The notes under the pieces are model-generated. The model did not search any database and was not told the DNA's origin. It saw only the letters and a list, made by a program, of their open reading frames with translations. The position numbers were made by a program, and so were the translations under genes. A DNA stretch of 42,891 bases from a virus: positions 1 to 42,891 of IMG/VR virus record IMGVR_UViG_3300042891_002370; one strand, given 5' to 3'. Position 1 is the stretch's first letter; each line of letters starts with the position of its first letter. Shown here piece after piece: positions 28,530 through 35,925 of the stretch.

Positions 28530-28840
28530 TGAGCATCGAAGCAATGAAGCAGGCGCTGGAATTTATTGATAGCGTGAAAGTTCACCCGACACAGATTGCA
28601 ACACGCGATGCGCTTCACACCGCCCTCTGCGCTGCCATTGAGGAGGCTGAGAAGCAGGATTACATCAAACTTGAAGCGGCGTATTTAAGTGGCTTAACAG
28701 ATGGCAAGGAAATTGTTGAGCGCCAATGGATTGGGCTGACGGTGGAAGAGAAGCGGTACCTTAACGAAGTGCTGAACCTGCAAGGGCGTTTCCCGATCAT
28801 TGACGCCATCGAAGCAAAGCTAAAGGAGAAGAACACATGA
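28529..28840 (+). CDS. Conserved phage protein, higher-GC insert
   Basis: 103 residues from the ATG at 28529 (a TTG one codon before is also in frame). IEAMKQALEFIDSVKVHPTQ and ALHTALCAAIEEAEKQD recall helical proteins frequent in phages of Proteobacteria. Codon use is GC-richer than flanking genes, and with the next gene it looks like a recent acquisition. Function unknown. Confidence 0.7.
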   Translation: MSIEAMKQALEFIDSVKVHPTQIATRDALHTALCAAIEEAEKQDYIKLEAAYLSGLTDGKEIVERQWIGLTVEEKRYLNEVLNLQGRFPIIDAIEAKLKEKNT

Positions 28841-29166
28841 GCCAATGCCCTAAATGCGGATTACAAATTGGGTTACATCACAGCGTGTTGCCGGGGTGTA
28901 CTTGTGGGACTGCCGCACCTTTTACTTATCCAATCCAGCCCCAAAAGCGCGAATGGGTCGAGATTACTGATGAAGAACAATTAATCTATGATGCATGGCG
29001 GGATAGCGAGCATTACCAGGTTCCTATGACCGAAGAAGGTGAAAGGCTTGCACAAATTCGATTAAGAATGTTCAAGCGTGGATGGAACTATCATAAGTTC
29101 TATTTGAAACACGGGCATATCTCCATGCAAGATTACCTTGATAAACAGGAATATGATGATGAATGA
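28837..29166 (+). CDS. Zinc-ribbon-containing hypothetical protein
   Basis: 109 residues, ATGA-coupled. CPKCG at residues 4-8 and CTCG near 27 make a small zinc ribbon; the linker (IQPQKREWVEITDEEQ) is typical of modular phage proteins. The C-terminal part is helical and basic. The next gene starts within its last codons. Confidence 0.65.
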   Translation: MSQCPKCGLQIGLHHSVLPGCTCGTAAPFTYPIQPQKREWVEITDEEQLIYDAWRDSEHYQVPMTEEGERLAQIRLRMFKRGWNYHKFYLKHGHISMQDYLDKQEYDDE

Positions 29167-29335
29167 TAATTGGTGGGTCTTTCCCGTAGCAGGTTTAACT
29201 CTCGCGGCTATTATTTTGCTAATTGTTATTGGTGGCAAGTTGGAAACGTCACGTATTTACAACAACTGTCTTGACAAGAATGGCACTATGATGTATACTG
29301 ATGCTGTCAAACATTGCAAAGAGATTGTAAAATGA
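29156..29335 (+). CDS. Small single-helix membrane protein (copy A) with embedded promoter
   Basis: Start at 29156 or 29159. One transmembrane helix (FPVAGLTLAAIILLIVIGG) follows MNDNWW; the rest has two Cys (NNCLDKNG and KHCKEIVK). A paralog lies at 32524 with the same layout. In both, the DNA for the segment after the first Cys contains a sigma70 promoter directed at the next gene. Confidence 0.7.
   Translation: MMNDNWWVFPVAGLTLAAIILLIVIGGKLETSRIYNNCLDKNGTMMYTDAVKHCKEIVK
29271..29299 (+). promoter_or_regulatory. Promoter TTGACA, 17 bp, TATACT inside a membrane gene
   Basis: Perfect -35. Positioned to transcribe the MNERI-family gene at 29332. The equivalent site is preserved in the paralog at 32635. 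Confidence 0.65.
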
Positions 29336-29625
29336 ACGAACGAATTCGAGAACTGGCTAAAAAATCTGGATTTGTACTCTGGCAAGATGAATCTTGGAAC
29401 CCTGGTAATGTTGTTGATTGGTCGTCCGACTATGATGCAGAACTAGAGAAGTTCGCCGAGTTGATTGTGCGGGAATGTTTTGATGTACTAATGAAAGAAT
29501 CCGAAAGACTCCACAAACTAGAATCAGAAGAAAAAGACGATCTCCGTGCCAGGGATTTTGAAGTCGCTGCTGAAAAGTGTGTAGATAATGTAGAAGCACT
29601 TAGAGAACATTTTTTTGGATTTTAA
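29332..29625 (+). CDS. MNERI-family small protein, member 2
   Basis: 97 residues, ATGA-coupled start at 29332. It has MNERIRELAKKSGFVLWQ, then ESWNPGNVVDWSSDYDAELEKFAELIVREC and an acidic insert, ending EHFFGF. The VLWQDESWNPG..VDW stretch is also found at the start of the protein at 39488, linking them. Function unknown. Confidence 0.75.
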   Translation: MNERIRELAKKSGFVLWQDESWNPGNVVDWSSDYDAELEKFAELIVRECFDVLMKESERLHKLESEEKDDLRARDFEVAAEKCVDNVEALREHFFGF

Positions 29626-29627
29626 TG

Positions 29628-29807
29628 ATGAACGAACGAATTCGAGAACTCGCTGAAGAATCCTATAATGAATTCTACAATGTTCATATTGATTTAGAAT
29701 TGTTCGTCGAGTTGATTGTCAAGGAGATCCTTCATAACATGGAAAATTGTGATGGCGATTTAGATTTCGCTATCTGGAAAACTAAAAAAGATTTCGGAGT
29801 TAAATGA
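29628..29807 (+). CDS. MNERI-family small protein, member 3
   Basis: 59 residues from the second of two adjacent ATGs (29625 and 29628). MNERIRELAEESYNEFYNVHIDLELF is nearly identical to member 6 at 30550, showing recent duplication; the second halves differ. Ends DFGVK rather than HFGVK. Confidence 0.72.
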   Translation: MNERIRELAEESYNEFYNVHIDLELFVELIVKEILHNMENCDGDLDFAIWKTKKDFGVK

Positions 29808-30013
29808 TGAATATCATTAGACCAAAAATACTCTACTATGTAATGCTGTATAAAATGAGAACCTTTCCTGATGGTGGTTGGTCTAACTATATTTGCACGC
29901 CACACCTTGGCAAAGCACGGTACTATGCTAAGAAACTAAAACGCGGAGATCGTCAAATTGATGTCCGTGAAAAAGGTAAAAAGCCCTATGTCCTAAAAGG
30001 AAGTTGGTTGTGA
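29804..30013 (+). CDS. Small basic hypothetical protein
   Basis: 69 residues, ATGATG start (29804 or 29807). Basic and aromatic, with FPDGGWSNYICTPHLGKARY then KLKRGDRQIDVREKGKK. It may be a small beta protein. It separates two MNERI-family genes. No family known. Confidence 0.6.
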   Translation: MMNIIRPKILYYVMLYKMRTFPDGGWSNYICTPHLGKARYYAKKLKRGDRQIDVREKGKKPYVLKGSWL

Positions 30014-30210
30014 ACGAACTAATTCGAGAATTGATGATGGAGAGTTGGAAGACTTTTCCTACGGTGTTCGATGCTGAAAAATTCGCCGACCTTATCGTAA
30101 GGGAAGCTATTGGTGTCGTTCAGAGGCGATATATGGGTGACAATAATCGTGAAGATATGGAAGTTCGCCAGTGTGTGGAAGATTTAAAAGATCATTTTGG
30201 AGTTGAATGA
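30010..30210 (+). CDS. MNERI-family small protein, member 4 (GTG start)
   Basis: 66 residues starting at the GTG of GTGA; alignment with the other members (NELIRELMMESW) supports it. Core EKFADLIVREAIGVV and end DHFGVE. The usual Cys of the EC motif is Ala here. Confidence 0.68.
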   Translation: MNELIRELMMESWKTFPTVFDAEKFADLIVREAIGVVQRRYMGDNNREDMEVRQCVEDLKDHFGVE

Positions 30211-30416
30211 TGAATAACCGAATTGAAGAACTAGCACAATGTAATGAACGCATTCTAAATTTTTTTCAAACTGGTCCAGTTCAACGTGCAGCCATTGAAC
30301 AGTTTGCCGAGTTGATTGTTCGAGAATGTATTGACACAGTATTAGATTCGAGTGTAGAATATACTACGCGACCACAAGTTGCAATTGAGATAAAAGAACA
30401 TTTCGGAGTTGAATGA
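30207..30416 (+). CDS. MNERI-family small protein, member 5
   Basis: 69 residues, start at 30207 or 30210. MNNRIEELAQCNERIL then EQFAELIVRECIDTV, ending KEHFGVE. Coupled to both neighbours by overlap. Confidence 0.7.
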   Translation: MMNNRIEELAQCNERILNFFQTGPVQRAAIEQFAELIVRECIDTVLDSSVEYTTRPQVAIEIKEHFGVE

Positions 30417-30553
30417 TGGATGATACTGTTTGGTTTTTTGTTGGTTGGATCGTAGGCATTCTCCTTGGCTATGTAGTGTGGGCACCTGAAACCCGATTCA
30501 AACGTAATTTCGTTGATGGATTGACTCTGCGATTTATTTGGGGTAAACGATGA
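30416..30553 (+). CDS. 45-residue membrane miniprotein
   Basis: Starts at the last base of the previous gene. One transmembrane helix (VWFFVGWIVGILLGYVVW) and a basic C-terminus (ETRFKRNFVDGLTLRFIWGKR). It exactly fills the space to the next MNERI gene with a four-base overlap, which supports it despite its small size. Confidence 0.6.
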   Translation: MDDTVWFFVGWIVGILLGYVVWAPETRFKRNFVDGLTLRFIWGKR

Positions 30554-30798
30554 ACGAACGAATCCGTGAACTTGTTGAAGAATCCTATAATGAGTTCTAC
30601 AATGTTCATATTGATTTAGAACTGTTCGCTGAGTTGATTGTTCAGGAATGTGTTAATGTATTGAGAGCAGAATCCGAAAGACTCTATAAATTATCAGCAG
30701 AAGAAAAAGACGAACTGTTTGCCAGTAATTTCGAAATCTGCGCTGAGAAATGTTGGGATAATGAAGTGATGATTAAAGAACATTTTGGAGTTAAATAA
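30550..30798 (+). CDS. MNERI-family small protein, member 6
   Basis: 82 residues. The first 30 residues are almost the same as member 3, and the acidic part (RAESERLYKLSAEEKDEL) matches the insert of member 2 (KESERLHKLESEEKDDL), so this copy looks like a recombinant of two others. Ends KEHFGVK. Confidence 0.75.
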   Translation: MNERIRELVEESYNEFYNVHIDLELFAELIVQECVNVLRAESERLYKLSAEEKDELFASNFEICAEKCWDNEVMIKEHFGVK

Positions 30799-31184
30799 TG
30801 AGTCAAGTAGTAAGAGCAATTGGAGCACACGATACTGGTGAGCGAAAACTTATCAAAGAAAGTTTCTCTACACTGTTTCAAGATGTGTTTAGTGTCAAAG
30901 AACAGATTCGAGATTTAAAAGGAACTGAAGGTGTTGCAAAACAATATCGAATTGGTGTCACTCTTGGAGCACAGGTGTGGGTAAGTGAGTTGGAAATTCT
31001 TCAAGGTAAATGTGATGTGTTACAGGAAGCAATTAATCGTACCAAGCGACAAGTTATTGAAGCAATCTTCGGTGAGTTTCGACAAGACCTGATGTTGACT
31101 GAACGTGCATTGTATGATCGTGATTTTCAAAAAGCACGAGATTGTCTGAAGATTCTAGAACAGAAGATGTTCGGGATTGAATGA
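30798..31184 (+). CDS. Helical hypothetical protein
   Basis: 128 residues, TAATG-coupled to the previous gene. Mostly helical: TGERKLIKESFSTLFQDVFSVKEQI, then TRKRQ-like basic helix and ending LEQKMFGIE, loosely like the family end. No recognised family. Confidence 0.65.
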   Translation: MSQVVRAIGAHDTGERKLIKESFSTLFQDVFSVKEQIRDLKGTEGVAKQYRIGVTLGAQVWVSELEILQGKCDVLQEAINRTKRQVIEAIFGEFRQDLMLTERALYDRDFQKARDCLKILEQKMFGIE

Positions 31185-31372
31185 TGGTCGGTTATCCAGA
31201 AGATTCTAAACCGCATATTCAATGGAATCACATCGATGGACCATTACTATTCTGCGCTGATGGTTCTATACATTGGTTGACTCTATTAGAAAGATTGTAT
31301 ATGCGAATCGGTATTCTAACTATTGAAGAACTTGATCTAAAATATCGTAATGATATTCCACAGAAAGGATAA
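31184..31372 (+). CDS. Small hypothetical protein
   Basis: 62 residues, one of two adjacent ATGs. GYPEDSKPHIQWNHIDGPL then DGSIHWLTLLERLYMRIG. Similar short proteins with W-rich N-termini occur in phages. No known function. Confidence 0.58.
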   Translation: MVGYPEDSKPHIQWNHIDGPLLFCADGSIHWLTLLERLYMRIGILTIEELDLKYRNDIPQKG

Positions 31373-31375
31373 GTG

Positions 31376-31537
31376 ATGGGTTACACTTATGAAGTTAATG
31401 TGTGGGATGGCCCAGTTGATGGACCTTACAACTGGTTGCAAATTTATGCTGGTGAAAGTCTACTAAAAGCAGTGTATAATGTATGGTGGGCAAAGCGTCA
31501 AGGATGGAAGTGTATTAAATTGGAATACCGCCCATGA
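31376..31537 (+). CDS. 53-residue hypothetical protein
   Basis: ATG at 31376 three bases after the previous stop, ending by overlap with the next ATG. MGYTYEVNVWDGPVDGPYNW and a C-terminal RQGWKCIKLEYRP give a compact beta look. Fills the interval exactly, which supports it. Confidence 0.6.
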   Translation: MGYTYEVNVWDGPVDGPYNWLQIYAGESLLKAVYNVWWAKRQGWKCIKLEYRP

Positions 31538-31785
31538 ATAAACGAATTGAAGAACTTGCACAAGAAGTGTTTAGTTTCAAATATAAGACTGATCCGAATG
31601 AATTGAATCCGGGACACCATATGGATCATTTGTATAAATTCGCTGAGTTGATTTTGAAGGATGTATTCAATAGATTCGGTGATGAAATTTTGAGCCTACA
31701 CTATCTTGAGCAGGAATGTTGCCAAGATTCAGTTCATTTGTTAAAATCTAAAATACAAGAACATTTTGGAATTAGTGATGAGTGA
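31534..31785 (+). CDS. MNERI-family small protein, member 7
   Basis: 83 residues. MNKRIEELAQEVF, then a longer variable stretch, LYKFAELILKDVFNRF and QEHFGISDE. The most diverged complete member; the core Cys is missing. Confidence 0.68.
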   Translation: MNKRIEELAQEVFSFKYKTDPNELNPGHHMDHLYKFAELILKDVFNRFGDEILSLHYLEQECCQDSVHLLKSKIQEHFGISDE

Positions 31786-32023
31786 CATTTGGAAACGTCG
31801 TGATGACATTGATCGTGCTAGGTCACTAAAGATGGAAGAACTCCTGGCTGAGTATGACAATACTGTCTACTTGCCTGCCAAAATACAATTGATTCGTGAT
31901 TGCTTTCAGGAAGGACACAGTGGTGGCAAGTACCATGACAATGGGTTTGGATGGAGCTGGTTCTACTGTGGCAAGTGTGGTGGTCGATATGATATTACAG
32001 GACCTAATGGAGAGAAGAAATGA
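31778..32023 (+). CDS. Small hypothetical protein with CxxC motif
   Basis: 81 residues from the ATG at 31778. The C-terminal half, CFQEGHSGGKYHDNGFGW then FYCGKCGGRYDI, holds a CGKCG half zinc-ribbon. The EGHSG and RYDI elements resemble those of the protein at 34074 (EGHSGTTAP and AYDING), perhaps the same domain type. Confidence 0.62.
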   Translation: MSDIWKRRDDIDRARSLKMEELLAEYDNTVYLPAKIQLIRDCFQEGHSGGKYHDNGFGWSWFYCGKCGGRYDITGPNGEKK

Positions 32024-32352
32024 AATTTAGTGAACTTAAAAGGCTGGTTGAACTACACCACCGTGACGGGCACTACGAAGATCCTGAAGTTGTGGTCAAA
32101 ATTAAATTGCCCTATAGCACGGTAGGTGCTATGCCCACCGTAAAGATTAAAAATGCATATATGGGCTTTGACTGGGATAGCGGCAAGTTTATTTTTTATC
32201 CTGAAGAGGATGTAACGCCTAGTGATAGAGACTTTGCTAAACAAATGCGTGAGATGCAAGAGCGAGCAGGTAATGCAGATTATGAAAATCGTAATCTTAA
32301 AGCAGAAATTCGTCGGCTGAATAAATTATTGGAGAAGAAAAGTGCGGTATGA
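32020..32352 (+). CDS. Conserved phage protein, unknown
   Basis: 110 residues. MKFSELKRLVELHHRDGHYEDPEVVVKI followed by a beta domain and a C-terminal coiled coil (ENRNLKAEIRRLNKLLEKK). This layout is recalled from T4-like and other environmental phages. Function unknown. Confidence 0.7.
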   Translation: MKFSELKRLVELHHRDGHYEDPEVVVKIKLPYSTVGAMPTVKIKNAYMGFDWDSGKFIFYPEEDVTPSDRDFAKQMREMQERAGNADYENRNLKAEIRRLNKLLEKKSAV

Positions 32353-32521
32353 TTCGTTTAGTGTTGAATCACTAGCATTGATTGTGTTTGGTGCTCTGGG
32401 AATTTTTGCACTCATGGGCGGTATAGCATATAAAGAGCAAAGGGAATACGAATGTGCCATGACTGCTATGAAGATGGAAAAGAGTGCAGATGATATTAAG
32501 AAGATTTGTCATGGGAAATAA
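32342..32521 (+). CDS. 59-residue membrane protein, GTG start
   Basis: GTG at 32342 after GGAGAAGAAA. One transmembrane segment (SLALIVFGALGIFALMGGI), then a charged tail with two Cys (YECAMTAM and KICHGK). The gene fills an otherwise empty interval and resembles the two paralogous Cys-tailed membrane proteins at 29156 and 32524 in design. Confidence 0.58.
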   Translation: MRYDSFSVESLALIVFGALGIFALMGGIAYKEQREYECAMTAMKMEKSADDIKKICHGK

Positions 32522-32523
32522 AA

Positions 32524-32700
32524 ATGAACGATAACTTTTGGTTTTTGCCTGCTGCACTTGTTTCGTTTTTGTTACTGTTTGGTCTAATTATGATGGGCGG
32601 CAAGATGGAAAATGAACGAATTTATGAGAAGTGCTTGACAACCAATTCAAGTATGGTGTATAATGATCTTACTAAAATGTGTAGAGAGTTGGTGAAATAA
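32524..32700 (+). CDS. Small single-helix membrane protein (copy B) with embedded promoter
   Basis: 58 residues from ATG 32524. MNDNFWFLPAALVSFLLLFG, an MGGK turn, then NERIYEKCLTTNSSMVYNDL and MCRELVK. It is a clear paralog of the protein at 29156 (same MNDN(W/F)W start, GGK, RIY.(N/K)CL and C(K/R)E(I/L)VK). The promoter for pstS lies within its coding sequence. Confidence 0.7.
   Translation: MNDNFWFLPAALVSFLLLFGLIMMGGKMENERIYEKCLTTNSSMVYNDLTKMCRELVK
32635..32664 (+). promoter_or_regulatory. Consensus promoter TTGACA, 18 bp, TATAAT, ahead of pstS
   Basis: Both hexamers are perfect. It lies in the last third of the membrane protein gene, 47 bases before the pstS ATG. No PHO box was recognised, so expression may be constitutive early rather than phosphate-controlled. 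Confidence 0.7.
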
Positions 32701-32710
32701 AGGAAAATTT

Positions 32711-33718
32711 ATGAAAAAACTAATTGGATCTATGATTGCAGCGATTGCGATTACATCAGCGCATGCAGCAGAAATTACTGGCGCAGGAGCAACGTTCCCG
32801 TACCCTGTATATGCAAAGTGGGCTGAAGTCTATAAGAAAGAAACTGGCATTGGTCTTAACTATCAGAGCATTGGTAGTTCAGGCGGGATTCGACAGATCA
32901 ATAATCAGACAGTAACTTTTGGCGCATCAGATGCCCCTGTCAAGGGTGATGCACTCGATGAGCGTAAGCAGGTACAGTTCCCAGCGATTATCGGTGGCAC
33001 TGTGCCCGTAGTAAATCTTGATGGATTTAAGCCAGGTGAGCTTCGAATCACAGGACCTGTACTTGCGGATGTATTCTTAGGTGTAATTACAAAGTGGAAT
33101 GATCCCAGGCTTGCAGCCCTGAACCCAGGCAAGACTCTACCCAATATGAATATTACGATTGTTCATCGTGCAGATGGCTCTGGCACTACATTCAATTTTA
33201 CTGATTATCTAGCAGATGTAAGTAAAGCATGGGCAGATAAAGTCGGGCGTGGTGCTGCTGTAAAGTGGCCTGCTGCAAGTTCAGTCGGGGGTAAAGGTAA
33301 TGAAGGCGTTGCTGCAAATGTTCAGAGAGTTAAAGGTGCGATTGGCTATGTCGAATATGCATATGTCAAGCGAAACAATATGATTCATATGCAGCTACAG
33401 AATAAAGCTGGTGTGTTTGTAGATCCTGATGATACATCATTTGCTGCTGCGGCTGATGGAGCTGATTGGTTTAGTGTCCCTGGGATGGGTCTATCGATCG
33501 TGAATCAAGCAAATCCGAAAGCATGGCCTATTTCCTCAGCCTCATTTATTATTATGTACAAAGAGCCGAAGGATAAGAAAGCAAGTGCTGAAGTTATTCG
33601 ATTCTTTGACTGGGCTTTCAAGAATGGCAAGCAACTTGCAATTGATTTAGATTATGTGCCATTGCCTGATAGTTTGACGAATGAGATTCGCACCCGTGTT
33701 TGGAGTCAGATTAAGTGA
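32711..33718 (+). CDS. pstS: Phosphate ABC transporter substrate-binding protein
   Basis: 335 residues, AAGGAAAA upstream. Sec signal peptide 1-19 ending AHA. The mature protein begins EITGAGATFPYPVYAKW and has the phosphate-binding segments GSSGGIRQI, TFGASDAPV and RADGSGTTFNF, with full PstS length. Phage pstS genes are known auxiliary genes (for example in marine cyanophages) that raise phosphate uptake by the infected cell through the host PstCAB. Together with a PsiE-like gene 1.5 kb downstream it points to phosphate-poor habitats. Confidence 0.95.
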   Translation: MKKLIGSMIAAIAITSAHAAEITGAGATFPYPVYAKWAEVYKKETGIGLNYQSIGSSGGIRQINNQTVTFGASDAPVKGDALDERKQVQFPAIIGGTVPVVNLDGFKPGELRITGPVLADVFLGVITKWNDPRLAALNPGKTLPNMNITIVHRADGSGTTFNFTDYLADVSKAWADKVGRGAAVKWPAASSVGGKGNEGVAANVQRVKGAIGYVEYAYVKRNNMIHMQLQNKAGVFVDPDDTSFAAAADGADWFSVPGMGLSIVNQANPKAWPISSASFIIMYKEPKDKKASAEVIRFFDWAFKNGKQLAIDLDYVPLPDSLTNEIRTRVWSQIK

Positions 33719-34077
33719 ATGAAGAACAAGTTCCTAAACGAGACTTAAATTGGTGGGAGCATTATCCTCTGCACAAGGTGTGGTGTAATGATGTTTTCCC
33801 TCTGGTGCCACGATTCGAATATCGCCCAGGTGATGAATGGAATGCCAATAACTTCTATCTGCACTGGATGATTTTTCATATTTGGTCTCTCGAACACTTT
33901 GCATTTAATGCTGAGATTAATATAGAACCGAATAGCATTACGATTGGGTTTATTGTACCATATCTAAGAATCTTTATCGGCTTTCATCATGTATGGCATT
34001 GGACTTGGTTATACAAAGTGGGTCGATTTCTGCGCCGTAAGCCTGCACTTAAAAATGAACAAGGAGAATACAATTGA
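33715..34077 (+). CDS. Conserved phage protein, aromatic-rich
   Basis: 120 residues with a GTG start overlapping the pstS stop (GTGA). Very rich in Trp, His and Phe (LNWWEHYPLHKVWCNDVFP, then YLHWMIFHIWSLEHF), with a hydrophobic central part (TIGFIVPYLRIFIGFH). Similar short proteins occur in many tailed phages. Possibly membrane-associated; function unknown. Confidence 0.68.
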   Translation: MNEEQVPKRDLNWWEHYPLHKVWCNDVFPLVPRFEYRPGDEWNANNFYLHWMIFHIWSLEHFAFNAEINIEPNSITIGFIVPYLRIFIGFHHVWHWTWLYKVGRFLRRKPALKNEQGEYN

Positions 34078-34553
34078 GTAATTATGAGAGCCATGCATGG
34101 CTAGAGTTCAAGGCAGCCGGTTGGGTTGATGAGAACAACAAATTTAATGATGAGATGCAAGAAGCAATTTGTAATCATGTACTGAAATTGCTTGAAGTAT
34201 TTACCGAAGAAGGTCATTCTGGAACTACTGCTCCATACACCATCGATCTATTCAAGAAACTTGCTATGTTTGAGCCTGTAGCGCCTCTGACGGGTGAAGA
34301 TTGGGAATGGGCTAATGTATCTGAATATGGCGTTCACACTGATGGCCCTCTGTATCAGAATAAGCGATGCAGTCATGTTTTCAAAGATAGAAATGGCGCT
34401 TATGATATAAACGGTATTGTGTGGTACGATTGGCACCCTGATAAAGAGACAGGCACATGGCACAAAAACTACTTCACGAACTATAAAAGTCGAGTCGCAG
34501 TGACATTTCCATACACTCCGAAGACTGAGTATAAGGAGCGGATTGAAGAATGA
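34074..34553 (+). CDS. Conserved phage protein (EGHSG family), TTG start
   Basis: 159 residues. Starts at the TTG of TTGA, eight bases after a perfect AAGGAG; no ATG is available early. The pattern VFTEEGHSGTTAPYTIDLFKK, LTGEDWEW, then CSHVFKDRNGAYDI and FPYTPKTEY is a conserved phage family I recall in many genomes, function unknown. Confidence 0.75.
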   Translation: MSNYESHAWLEFKAAGWVDENNKFNDEMQEAICNHVLKLLEVFTEEGHSGTTAPYTIDLFKKLAMFEPVAPLTGEDWEWANVSEYGVHTDGPLYQNKRCSHVFKDRNGAYDINGIVWYDWHPDKETGTWHKNYFTNYKSRVAVTFPYTPKTEYKERIEE

Positions 34554-34759
34554 GGTACTTCTCTTACAATGAGTATGACGAGAATGATGGGCATATAGTA
34601 ACTTTGTCGGAGGAAGATATTCGTAAAGAATACTATCCTTATTGGTATGGCAAGATGTGCGATAAGTTCGGCAAAGATCATGTTGATGAAAAATATTCTT
34701 TTGAAGATTGCCTTGATGACTGGCAAGTAGTACACTGGGCGTGGGAGGTAAAAGAATGA
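34550..34759 (+). CDS. Small acidic conserved phage protein
   Basis: 69 residues, ATGA-coupled. TLSEEDIRKEYYPYWYGKMCDKFGKD then FEDCLDDWQVVHWAWE: recurrent short protein in phage genomes. Function unknown. Confidence 0.65.
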   Translation: MRYFSYNEYDENDGHIVTLSEEDIRKEYYPYWYGKMCDKFGKDHVDEKYSFEDCLDDWQVVHWAWEVKE

Positions 34760-34908
34760 GCTGGGCTTTCTTTACTACCATAGTAGCAGTTTTCACCACC
34801 ATTCTGTTTTTCTTGATGATCCTAGTGCTATTGGTCGTATTTGATGACCTTGCATTTAAAGGGCATTTTGCTAAAAAACTTCATAAACGTTTGGGAATTT
34901 CAGAATGA
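34756..34908 (+). CDS. 50-residue membrane miniprotein
   Basis: ATGA-coupled on both sides. A long hydrophobic segment (FFTTIVAVFTTILFFLMILV) near the N-terminus and a basic tail (FAKKLHKRLGISE). Likely an inner membrane protein with a cytoplasmic tail. Confidence 0.6.
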   Translation: MSWAFFTTIVAVFTTILFFLMILVLLVVFDDLAFKGHFAKKLHKRLGISE

Positions 34909-35174
34909 AGAATATATTTAAACAAACCAAAGTAATTTATGACGATCACCAGAAAGAGTATCAAGTATACTATCGAAACTTCTTCGCGTGGCATTTCGAC
35001 TCATGCTATAAGTTTGATACTAAGCATCCCTATACTCCCTATTATAACCAAAAAAAAGAAGAAGCAGAACAAAGAGCAATTGAGAGAGCAAAAGCTATGT
35101 TGAATACTGTAGAAGTATGGTGTGGGTCTAATTTGGTTCCTATGTACCTAAGACGGAGACTAAAGAATGGATAG
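34905..35174 (+). CDS. Hypothetical basic protein
   Basis: 89 residues. Aromatic N-terminus (VIYDDHQKEYQVYYRNFFAW), a charged helix KKEEAEQRAIERAKAM and a basic end. No recognised family. Followed by about 40 nt without a supported gene. Confidence 0.62.
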   Translation: MKNIFKQTKVIYDDHQKEYQVYYRNFFAWHFDSCYKFDTKHPYTPYYNQKKEEAEQRAIERAKAMLNTVEVWCGSNLVPMYLRRRLKNG

Positions 35175-35214
35175 AAGAATGATTATTTACGGGCAAGTAT
35201 TAGATGGTGTATAA

Positions 35215-35619
35215 ATGAATAAATTTGGTAATTTACTAGTAGATATTTTTCATAAAGTAGGGTTGTTTGGTATAGGGGCGGCCACAGTCTATGCTGCATT
35301 TGGAACATTTGTCGGCATTTGGCAAAATAGTTTTCCTTCTGGTGCTAGCATACAAGATCTATTGCTTTTGTTTATCTACTTAGAAATTGGTGCAATGGTA
35401 GGAATTTATTTTAAGACTAATCATATGCCGGTTAGATTCTTAATTTATATTGCTATAACTGCTATTACTAGACATATGGTTGATTTAGTAACTAAAGGAC
35501 ATGAGGCAATGTGGGAGACTTTAGTTATGGGCGGCACTACACTCTTACTAGCTCTATCAGTATTGTTAATTAGATTTGGTAGCTCGAAATTCCCTTCAGA
35601 AAAGAAAGAAGAGGTTTAA
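35215..35619 (+). CDS. psiE: PsiE-like phosphate-starvation-inducible membrane protein
   Basis: 134 residues, close to E. coli PsiE (136). Four hydrophobic segments; the third region LLLFIYLEIGAMVGIYF followed by MPVRFLIYIAITAITRHMV matches the PsiE core pattern (YFLYFEFIALI.KYF..HFPLRYFVYIGITAIVR). PsiE is induced by phosphate starvation in E. coli, biochemical role unknown. Its presence close to pstS supports a phosphate-stress function. The start lies in a TATAAATG context but no clear ribosome site is seen. Confidence 0.78.
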   Translation: MNKFGNLLVDIFHKVGLFGIGAATVYAAFGTFVGIWQNSFPSGASIQDLLLLFIYLEIGAMVGIYFKTNHMPVRFLIYIAITAITRHMVDLVTKGHEAMWETLVMGGTTLLLALSVLLIRFGSSKFPSEKKEEV

Positions 35620-35925
35620 ATGAATTTACTTGACGAAGATGGATATCCTACTTCAGAAACATTAGAAAGAATTTCTAATTGGGATCATAATGATAGCCAA
35701 GGGTGGTTTAAATTTATTGAGGGTATTTGGCATCATGCAGTTTTTGGATGGAGAGAATATCAAGAGCCAGATACTGAATATAAGGTATATCAGATCAGTA
35801 CTTGCGGTTGGTCTGGTAATGAGAGTATAATAACAGCAATGGAGGATAATTATATCCTTTGGAGCCTTTGGTGGTATTCCTCAACGCGAGGAGGCCACTA
35901 CCTTTTTAAGAACCGTGATGATTGA
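35620..35925 (+). CDS. Conserved phage protein, unknown
   Basis: 101 residues, directly behind psiE, preceded by AGAAGAGG. DEDGYPTSETLERISNWDHND then STCGWSGNESIITAM and SLWWYSSTRGGHYLF recall a widespread family of small phage proteins. Function unknown. Confidence 0.7.
   Translation: MNLLDEDGYPTSETLERISNWDHNDSQGWFKFIEGIWHHAVFGWREYQEPDTEYKVYQISTCGWSGNESIITAMEDNYILWSLWWYSSTRGGHYLFKNRDD

Noticed and set aside
34248-34802. 184-codon minus-strand open frame
   Set aside because: Antisense to two conserved, overlapping plus-strand phage genes; low-complexity composition.
35167-35214. 15-codon frame MDRRMIIYG...
   Set aside because: Fits between two genes, but is too short to support without conservation; the same space could be leader for psiE.
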